In this document: one piece after another, positions 1 through 4,158 of the stretch
How positions within the stretch are numbered: position 1 is the first letter of the stretch
Layout of the letters: each line of letters begins with the position of its first letter
NCBI GenBank assembly: GCA_041485845.1
Contig: JBGPKH010000317.1
Span: 1-9,935, forward strand
Source: OMOG01 sp041485845
GTDB taxonomy: Bacteria; Acidobacteriota; Terriglobia; Bryobacterales; Bryobacteraceae
Direction: 5' to 3'
Length of the DNA stretch: 9,935 nt
Made by a program: the position numbers and the translations under genes
Notes under the pieces: model-generated
The model's database searches: none
What the model was told of the DNA's origin: nothing
The model's input: the letters and a program-made list of their open reading frames with translations, nothing else

Positions 1-214
1 CATCGTAAATCTGGCAGATGTTGGGATGATTCAGCGCCGCGATGCATTTGGCTTCACGCTCGAACCGTTCGCTGAACTGCGCGGCGGAGACCTTGATAGC
101 CACGCCGCGATTCAAACGCGGGTCTCTGGCGCGGTAGACCTCGCCCATACCACCCGCGCCGATCGGCGCAAGGATTTCGTAGGGGCCGAGTTTGTCGCCG
201 AAAGAAAGTGGCAT
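1..214 (-). CDS. Ser/Thr protein kinase, N-terminal part (runs off left edge)
   Basis: Reading the minus strand from an ATG at 214-212 gives 71 residues beginning MPLSFGDKLGPYEIL and leaving the window in frame. The glycine-rich ATP loop (G19-A-G-G-M-G-E-V-Y27), the ATP-anchoring lysine in VAIK (K41) and the helix-C glutamate in FEREAK (E54) are all present, followed by LNHPNICQIYD of strand 4. This is the N-lobe of a PknB-type eukaryotic-like kinase, which phosphorylates Ser/Thr of partner proteins. The catalytic loop and any C-terminal sensor or WD40/TPR part lie outside. The spacing between the VAIK lysine and helix C is short; from memory this also occurs in Solibacter kinases. No good Shine-Dalgarno precedes the ATG. 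Identity as a kinase is firm; substrate and role cannot be told. Confidence 0.93.
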   Translation of the reverse strand, partial: MPLSFGDKLGPYEILAPIGAGGMGEVYRARDPRLNRGVAIKVSAAQFSERFEREAKCIAALNHPNICQIYD

Positions 215-256
215 ATGAGGAGACCAGCTAAGTTTAGCCGATCTAAAGAGCGGATT

Positions 257-345
257 ACTCCTGGATGACGGCGCACCCGGAAACTATCCAGCTCCGACGA
301 TTCTACGAAATCCAACTCCTGGATTACGGCGCATACGGAAGTTAT
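257..345. repeat. Imperfect direct repeat, two 31-bp copies
   Basis: Copies at 257-287 and 315-345 share 26 of 31 bases, starting ACTCCTGGAT and containing ACGGCGCA and CGGAA; the period is 58 bp. They lie upstream of the kinase start, so they could sit in its promoter region on the minus strand, but no known operator is recognised. Confidence 0.5.
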
Positions 346-546
346 GCCTGCTCTGGCGCCCCGCTCTGGCACCCGCGCGCGGTTTCTGCACAGGGTGGCC
401 GGGCCGGAAGGAGGGCGAAGCGGCGCGCCTGGCCATTTCGATACTGAGTAAACCGAGTCCGAAATCCGGAACTGTAGATAATTCTGTAGCTGCTCAAAGC
501 CTCCAACTTCAACAGGGCTCATCGAGTTTCAACACGCTGCCGCCAT

Positions 547-662
547 CCCATTGAAACGTAAGCAGTCGAAAACAAGGCGCTTTCGGAGTGTGCCGAAAAC
601 TGCCTTGGGCGCAGGGGGTCGGGCGTTCAAATCGCCCCGCCCCGACCAATTGTTTCAATGGG
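547..662. repeat. 11-bp perfect inverted repeat framing the tRNA remnant
   Basis: CCCATTGAAAC at 547-557 is the exact reverse complement of GTTTCAATGGG at 652-662. The bases outside both arms are also related with one indel (GCCGCCAT on the left, GCCGCAA on the right read inverted). A second small hairpin, TTTCGG (581-586) with CCGAAA (593-598) and a 6-base loop, sits directly before the tRNA remnant. No U-rich tail follows, so a terminator is unlikely. Recombinase-binding arms or ends of a small element are possible; neither is shown. Confidence 0.55.
599..648 (+). other. tRNA-Pro(UGG) 3' half, candidate attachment-site remnant
   Basis: The sequence folds as the 3' half of a tRNA. The anticodon stem is 599-603 with 611-615 (4 of 5 pairs). 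The anticodon loop is 604-610 (CTTGGGC) with U33, anticodon UGG (606-608) and G37, as in proline tRNAs. The variable loop is 616-620 (GGGTC), and the T arm is GGGCG/CGCCC (621-625, 633-637), perfectly paired around the loop TTCAAAT. The 3' acceptor strand is CGCCCCG (638-644), the discriminator is A645, and CCA (646-648) is encoded. The required 5' strand CGGGGCG and a D arm are absent upstream. Tyrosine integrases commonly recombine within tRNA genes, often at the anticodon arm, leaving exactly such a displaced 3' segment; that origin is inference. Confidence 0.75.
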
Positions 663-685
663 TTGCGGCGATTTATGAGCTGTAG

Positions 686-832
686 CTAGTCTCCGCTGTA
701 GTCGATTTTGTAGCTGTCGATTTCCTCCGGTTCCAACAACCACGGGTGTGGGGCGCCTGACCGCGGCTTTCGACCGGAAACGTCCTCCCCAATTTGATCC
801 TGGCACGCGGCTCCGGGGTTTGCGTTTCTATA
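686..832 (-). pseudogene. Possible eroded C-terminal coding end (unrecognised)
   Basis: On the minus strand an open stretch ends at TAG (688-686) with the peptide PHPWLLEPEEIDSYKIDYSGD. Its codons are mostly G or C at the third position, as in real genes here. The same frame is closed by a stop at 835-833 and has no proper start. A neighbouring frame continues upstream to an ATG at 996 (MAWRKCLLTS...), so a frameshift near 778-785 could have split one gene. I recognise no family. It may equally be chance. Confidence 0.25.
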
Positions 833-1172
833 TCAGGAGAATCCACTGAAACAAAGGTACTTAGCTTGACAAAAAAGAAGGCGAAGTCCTGAACCGGTCG
901 ATCCACGTGCATCGCCGGCCAAGGAATGATGGACGGATCGCGGGGAAAAGCGCGGTGGTAAGCGCCGGATGTCAGGAGACACTTCCGCCATGCCATCCGG
1001 CAGCGGAGTCTCGGCCCGGAGAACAGAGGTTCAGAAGCCCACCGTTGTTCAGTGCCCGCAGCAGGCGCTGCTCCTCGACATGGGAAGAGGGGTTCATCGG
1101 ACGCTTCCGCAATTCAGCGAGAAAGGAAACTCGCCATGCGCGCGTCCGCAGGCAATATCGGAACGTCCAGTG

Positions 1173-1281
1173 GCTGCGCTTGTTCTAACGCCTGTTGGCG
1201 GCACGATATTCACGCCGCGGAATCCCAATCGATAATGCAGGGCAAGCTGCGCTTGTTCTAACGCCTGTTGGCGGCACGATA
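1173..1281. repeat. Two perfect 36-bp direct repeats separated by 37 bp
   Basis: Positions 1173-1208 and 1246-1281 are identical over 36 bases, starting GCTGCGCTTG and ending GGCGGCACGATA; the period is 73 bp. Each copy contains a small palindrome, CGCC-TGTT-GGCG. The period is not a multiple of three, so the copies fall in different frames relative to the downstream gene, and the second ends 18 bases before its ATG. The dimensions resemble one CRISPR repeat-spacer-repeat unit, but there is no third copy, no usual repeat 3' end and no cas gene in view. An intergenic repeat family or a duplicated regulatory or insertion site is more likely. Confidence 0.8.
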
Positions 1282-1299
1282 GGCTACCCTGGGATCAAT

Positions 1300-1842
1300 A
1301 TGGTGAACCGCGAAACCCTCCTGGCTGGTCTGCGCAAGGTGTCCGAACTGCTTGCCGAGAAGGGCGTCGTCGGGGAGATCGACATCTTCGGCGGCGCTGC
1401 CATGATGCTTGCCTTCCAGGCCAGGCAGTCCACGAAGGACGTGGACGCCGTGTTTGCACCCGTTCCCGAAATCAGGGAGGCCGCGGCCCGTGCCGCCAGT
1501 GAGTTCGACATGGCTCCGGACTGGCTCAACGATGCGGCCAAGGGATTCCTGTCTCCGCGCGGGGACTTCACCGATGAGTATGTACCCCAGTTCCCGAACC
1601 TGCGCATCCTGACGCCCACGCCTCAATATCTGCTGGCCATGAAGGTTCTGGCGTCTCGCGTCGGCGTGCGCGTTTCTGGCGGCGACAAGGCGGACATTCA
1701 GTTTCTGATCCGGCTGGTGGGCCTCACCCGTTCGGAACAGGTGATGGAGATCGTGGCGCAGTACTACGATCCGGCGCGGGTTCCGATACGCTCTGCGTAC
1801 CTGGTGGACGAGATATTCCAGGAACAGGAGCGTGAATCCTGA
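1300..1842 (+). CDS. DUF6036-type nucleotidyltransferase-fold protein (AbiEii/MNT-like)
   Basis: A 180-residue protein beginning MVNRETLLAGLRK. The N-terminal half carries the nucleotidyltransferase signature: G31-G32-A-A after strand IDIF, then S44-T45-K-D47-V-D49, with the two aspartates spaced as metal ligands. Later come TPTPQYLLAMK (conserved lysine) and GGDKADIQFL, typical of the DUF6036/AbiEii-like branch. Such proteins transfer a nucleotide to tRNA or protein in the toxin-antitoxin systems where this was tested; the target here is unknown. ATG 1300 is chosen because GGGA lies just upstream, and because an extension to TTG 1195 would read through a noncoding direct repeat. The next gene overlaps its stop by one base (TGATG), suggesting translational coupling. 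Fold assignment is fairly firm; a toxin role is inference. Confidence 0.85.
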   Translation: MVNRETLLAGLRKVSELLAEKGVVGEIDIFGGAAMMLAFQARQSTKDVDAVFAPVPEIREAAARAASEFDMAPDWLNDAAKGFLSPRGDFTDEYVPQFPNLRILTPTPQYLLAMKVLASRVGVRVSGGDKADIQFLIRLVGLTRSEQVMEIVAQYYDPARVPIRSAYLVDEIFQEQERES

Positions 1843-2222
1843 TGCGGCGCCCCCGTTCCTTATCCGAAGTCGCGGCCTGGACCCACACTGCTGACGATTT
1901 TTCGCTCCACCTTAGTGATTTCCTGCATGAGTTCGAAGCCCGCCCATCCGCGTCCGCGTTCGCCGAGGAGCCGGAGCTGCTGGTCGAACGGTTCGAACTG
2001 GGACAGGTCGCCGACGCCTACCTGGCCGCGGTCGCTGCTTTCCTGTCGCAACACCTGGCGATCGCCGCGCCGCAGTGGAGCCGTGCGCCGCACCGATACT
2101 GCCCGCGTCCGTGGTTTGCCTCGACGGGTTCTGCCATGCGGGCCTGTCTTCTGCTGGAGAGTCCCGGGCCGTTCCGCGAGCGGAACCTGTTCGTCTCCGC
2201 AAACGCATTGAGCGTCGCGTGA
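1842..2222 (+). CDS. Small partner protein of the nucleotidyltransferase, unknown function
   Basis: A 126-residue protein starting at the ATG that overlaps the preceding stop (TGATG, 1840-1844), with CAGGAG about 13 bases upstream. No signal peptide or membrane segment is visible. The middle (about 35-75) looks helical and acidic to neutral. The C-terminal third has PHRYCPRPWFAS, then AMRACLLLESPGPFRERNLFV and SANALSVA. From memory, this PWF...LLLESP..FR.RNLF pattern recurs in small proteins next to DUF6036 genes in Acidobacteriota and Actinobacteria, so the pair is probably conserved. It lacks a HEPN R-x4-6-H motif and an obvious helix-turn-helix, so it is neither a classical HEPN toxin nor an AbiEi repressor. 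It may be the antitoxin or cognate partner; that role is inferred from coupling alone. Confidence 0.75.
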   Translation: MRRPRSLSEVAAWTHTADDFSLHLSDFLHEFEARPSASAFAEEPELLVERFELGQVADAYLAAVAAFLSQHLAIAAPQWSRAPHRYCPRPWFASTGSAMRACLLLESPGPFRERNLFVSANALSVA

Positions 2223-2487
2223 AGCCTCGTCAGACGTAACCGGGGCGTGCTGGTGGGTAATAGACTGCTACGGAAAGAGGTTTTGCAGCCGAGCTGCTCA
2301 CCATGCACGTGGACTTCCCGCTGTTCCAGCGCCTGGCCATGCCGATCCCCTCCGGCCGCACCAAAATCCCCGGCATTAAGATCCACGAAACCCGGATGGT
2401 GCGCCTGATGGAAGTGCTCCTCCACGGCGGTTCCCAAACCGGTGGTTGGCGGACGGCGCAGATCCATGACGCTATCAAGTCGCACGC

Positions 2488-2514
2488 GCGGAATTCGCGG
2501 AATTCGCGGAATTG
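2488..2514. repeat. 9-bp tandem repeat (GCGGAATTC) x3
   Basis: GCGGAATTC occurs at 2488-2496 and 2497-2505 and, with a last-base change to G, at 2506-2514. It lies at the point where the upstream protein fragment loses family-like sequence, so it may mark a deletion or slippage junction. Confidence 0.75.
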
Positions 2515-2522
2515 CATCGGCT

Positions 2523-2550
2523 ATGACGCCCGGCGAAAACGTGGTACAGT
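2523..2550 (+). promoter_or_regulatory. Possible sigma-70 promoter for the RRM gene
   Basis: ATGACG (2523-2528) and TACAGT (2545-2550) match the -35 and -10 consensus at 4 of 6 bases each, with a 16-base spacer. Transcription would start near 2557, leaving an untranslated leader of about 85 bases before ATG 2642. A long leader would suit a cold-regulated RNA-binding protein, but this is only a pattern match. Confidence 0.3.
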
Positions 2551-2641
2551 GAAAATGCCTTTTGAGAGTCCCGCCAGAGCCTGGCCGAACCAGATCTGCC
2601 TCGTCTAGCCCGCACAATTGAAAGACACTGAGAATTGGAAG

Positions 2642-2971
2642 ATGAAGAATATCTTTGTAGGCAATTTGGATTTTGCTGCGACCGAATCATCTGTGCGTGC
2701 GCTTTTCGAGCCGTACGGAAACGTGGAACGAGTTAGCCTCGTGACGGACCGTGAGACCGGCCGTTCGCGTGGCTTCGCTTTCGTTGAGATGACGGATTCC
2801 GCCCAGGCGGATCAGGCGATTGCCGCCCTCAATGGCTCCAACCTGGACGGCCGCGCGCTGAACATTAACGAGGCGCGCCCGAAGGCTGAAGGAGGCGGGC
2901 GCGGATCTGGCGGCGGCTTCTCTCGCAGACCCCAAGGCGGCGCGCGCCAGCGGCGCGAGCCCCGCTGGTAG
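2642..2971 (+). CDS. RRM-domain RNA-binding protein with Gly/Arg-rich tail
   Basis: A 109-residue protein with one RNA recognition motif filling residues 2-80. RNP2 is IFVGNL (4-9) and RNP1 is RGFAFVEM (43-50); the RNA-stacking aromatics F5, F45 and F47 are all present, and loop 3 has the usual TDRETGRSRG. After NINEARPKAE comes a flexible tail of Gly, Arg and Ser (84-109, ending REPRW) like those of cyanobacterial Rbp proteins. It should bind single-stranded RNA in the cytoplasm; cold-shock or RNA-chaperone roles are known for relatives, not shown here. ATG 2642 is chosen because it gives the standard RRM N-terminus (MKNIFVGNL) with GGAA just upstream; an in-frame TTG at 2618 would add eight non-family residues. 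Confidence 0.93.
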   Translation: MKNIFVGNLDFAATESSVRALFEPYGNVERVSLVTDRETGRSRGFAFVEMTDSAQADQAIAALNGSNLDGRALNINEARPKAEGGGRGSGGGFSRRPQGGARQRREPRW

Positions 2972-2980
2972 CCTTTTCCG
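2947..2980 (+). terminator. Possible intrinsic terminator overlapping the RRM gene end
   Basis: CCAGCGG (2947-2953) pairs with CCGCTGG (2962-2968) around an 8-base loop, followed by TAGCCTTTTCC. The stem lies inside the last codons and the stop codon falls in the tail. The T run is only four long, so termination would be weak or partial. Confidence 0.35.
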
Positions 2981-3017
2981 ACAGGACAGCGGCCTCTGAT
3001 ATCCCGCCCGCCGAATT

Positions 3018-3221
3018 TTGCGGCAGGAGTCAGGACACAATGGAAATCTTCAAGAGCGTCGAAACGAAATGCAACGGTTGGAGCGACAGAGGGATAGGGC
3101 CGCCAGGCGGATGCAGCGAAAGCTGCCTCCCGGCGACGCGGCCGATAGTACGTCGTCGGCTGACGCTCCGGAAGCTCCGTCCGACGGCAAGCCGACGATT
3201 GAACCAACCGCCGCCCAGTAA
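3018..3221 (+). CDS. Short charged helical protein, start uncertain
   Basis: The open frame ends at TAA 3219-3221 and encodes RRNEMQRLERQRDRAARRMQ, a strongly charged stretch likely to form one helix or coiled coil, followed by a Pro/Ala/Ser/Asp tail ending PTIEPTAAQ. I know no function for it. The start is unresolved. TTG 3018 has no ribosome-binding site, and ATG 3069 would cut off the beginning of the helix. ATG 3040 has a good AGGAG upstream but is in another frame (MEIFKSVETK...). A true protein starting at 3040 and shifting by one base before 3069 would join the best start to the best body, so a frameshift or sequencing error is possible. It lies between two genes on the same strand and could be cotranscribed with the following one. 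Confidence 0.45.
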   Translation: MRQESGHNGNLQERRNEMQRLERQRDRAARRMQRKLPPGDAADSTSSADAPEAPSDGKPTIEPTAAQ

Positions 3222-3277
3222 TTCCTGACGTTCAGGCTGTGCTGGGTGTGTGGCTGGCCGCTCCGAAAGGGGGCACC

Positions 3278-3634
3278 GTGGAAGTCAGGTACTTGGGATT
3301 CGAGCAGCAACGGAACGCACGTGCGTACCGGTTTGATGTGATTGAGAAAGGCCAGCCCTCCAGACGCTTTATCGTCACTGCAGACCTGGCGTTGTTCCTC
3401 GTGCACCGCGTCGGCATCCAGGAAGGGCCCACTCTCTCCGCGAGCAAGCTGGCCGCAGACCTGGAAAGAAACTTCGACGGCGCGCACGAGCTCACTGCCG
3501 ACGATCTGCGCTCGCACGTGAATGCCCGCAGCCTGGCGGACGCGCAGCGTGCCGAGATGCGAAGGACTCACCGCCGCCGTCCCGCGCCGGCCGCGTCGGA
3601 AGAACGGTCTCCCTGGAGAAACTTCGGCCTCTGA
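3278..3634 (+). CDS. Conserved-type hypothetical protein, 118 residues
   Basis: Begins VEVRYLGFEQQRNARAYRFDV (GTG start) and ends SPWRNFGL. The sequence is a mixed alpha/beta cytoplasmic protein without signal peptide or membrane segment. A beta-rich first half (RAYRFDVIEKG, RRFIVTADLALF) is followed by GIQEGPTLSASKLAADLE and a helical LTADDLRSHVNARSLADAQRAEMRR, then a basic Arg/Pro tail. I recall similar uncharacterised proteins in Solibacter-type genomes but no domain or function. GTG 3278 is preferred because AAAGGGGG precedes it by about five bases and the residues before it (VLGVWLAAPKGGT) are unlike the rest; GTG 3239 is the alternative. It follows the short charged ORF on the same strand by under 60 bases. 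Confidence 0.7.
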   Translation: MEVRYLGFEQQRNARAYRFDVIEKGQPSRRFIVTADLALFLVHRVGIQEGPTLSASKLAADLERNFDGAHELTADDLRSHVNARSLADAQRAEMRRTHRRRPAPAASEERSPWRNFGL

Positions 3635-4158
3635 GCGCATCCGATGCGGTTTGGAAGGATAGCGGATTTGTGCGCTCGACGGTCCCCGGCGAAATGCGCC
3701 GCTTGACCAGCCGTCGCGGAGATTTGGCTCAACCTCGGAGCGAGCGCGAAAAGGCGCCAAGCAGGAAGGGCCGCCGGAAGCGAACGGCGGCGGGAGTATC
3801 GGCCCCCGCGTCGTCAATCGCGCAAATGTCTACTGTGGCTTGGTGGCTGACGCCAGCGATCACATGGTCTTCACCGCGCAAGGAAACTCCTGCCAGAGAA
3901 GAGAGAAAAATGGCGGGAACAGACAAACGGGCTGACTCGGTGCTTTTTTCCGGGGGAGACAAAACGAGCGCGTGACGCGTAACGTTGCGCCGCTCCCGGC
4001 AGCAGCAGGCGACCGGGAAGAATTGTCGAATCTCCCGGTGTTACCGCGGGCTGCTCCCAAAAGGTGAACCCCTTCGCAGGCACGCCTTACTTGGCAAACG
4101 TCGGGAATATCACAGTAGACGCCGGGCTGTAGCACCGGCGGTCTTGCCGCCGGTCCCC
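3635..4158. other. Gene-poor stretch with possible decayed coding traces
   Basis: No intact gene is visible in about 520 bases. Two plus-strand pieces read like protein but lack starts. One, roughly 3789-3890, gives GSIGPRVVNRANVYCGLVAD and on to MVFTAQG, closing with a TGA at 3936-3938. The other, about 4022-4132, gives KVNPFAGTPYLANVGNITVD followed by AGL and TAG. They are in different frames and I recognise neither. A short hairpin (CGCAT 3636-3640 with ATGCG 3644-3648) follows the upstream gene's stop, and a GC stem (GCCGCC 3770-3775 with GGCGGC 3786-3791) lies further in; neither has a U tract. Confidence 0.4.
4134..4154. repeat. Strong GC hairpin after the receptor gene
   Basis: ACCGGCGG (4134-4141) and CCGCCGGT (4147-4154) form a perfect 8-bp stem with a five-base loop, four bases beyond the receptor stop codon. 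On the minus strand no U tract follows, so it is not a textbook terminator, though it could still block exonucleases or readthrough. From memory, similar palindromes recur between genes in Acidobacteriota, so it may be a repeat-family member. Confidence 0.6.

Larger units (their letters stand above)
215..1299. other. Gene-poor stretch between kinase and nucleotidyltransferase gene
   Basis: About 1.1 kb with no open frame that looks like an intact gene on either strand. Short frames at 265-447 (+), 673-996 (-) and 907-1261 (+) match no family I recognise, and their codon use is unconvincing. The stretch contains an imperfect 31-bp direct repeat (257-345), an inverted repeat around a tRNA-Pro 3' half (547-662), a possible eroded coding end on the minus strand (686-832) and a pair of 36-bp direct repeats (1173-1281), each listed separately. 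The mix of a tRNA scar, repeats and broken frames is what a former insertion region looks like; that reading is inference. Confidence 0.6.
2264..2608 (+). pseudogene. Fragment of a lineage-type hypothetical protein (winged-helix-like)
   Basis: The frame is open from 2264 to a TAG at 2606-2608, with ATG at 2303. Residues 1-58 from that ATG (MHVDFPLFQRLAMPIP... through RMVRLMEVLLHGG and GWRTAQIHDAI) look like genuine protein. From memory they resemble the start of a winged-helix region in proteins scattered through Solibacter-type genomes, where IHDAI is followed by a TQLRYDLRKMK segment. Here that continuation is missing: after KSH the frame runs into a 9-bp tandem repeat (RNSRNSRN) and then intergenic-looking sequence. 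No convincing ribosome-binding site precedes 2303. I read it as a truncated, probably non-functional copy; a short functional protein cannot be excluded. Confidence 0.45.

Noticed and set aside
336..349. loxP-like ATAACTTCCGTAT on the minus strand
   Set aside because: Matches only part of one 13-bp arm with an extra base and has no second arm; coincidence.
599..648. Complete tRNA or tmRNA 3' end
   Set aside because: No 5' acceptor strand CGGGGCG or D arm was found upstream, and the anticodon loop identifies a proline tRNA rather than tmRNA.
1173..1281. CRISPR array
   Set aside because: Only two repeats, no leader or cas gene, no third copy upstream or downstream, and the repeat lacks the usual 3' end; kept as a direct repeat only.
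2018..2617. 199-residue minus-strand frame
   Set aside because: Antisense to the small partner gene and to the gene fragment; His/Arg-rich without a family match.
3944..3949. T6 run as a plus-strand terminator
   Set aside because: No stable hairpin lies immediately upstream.
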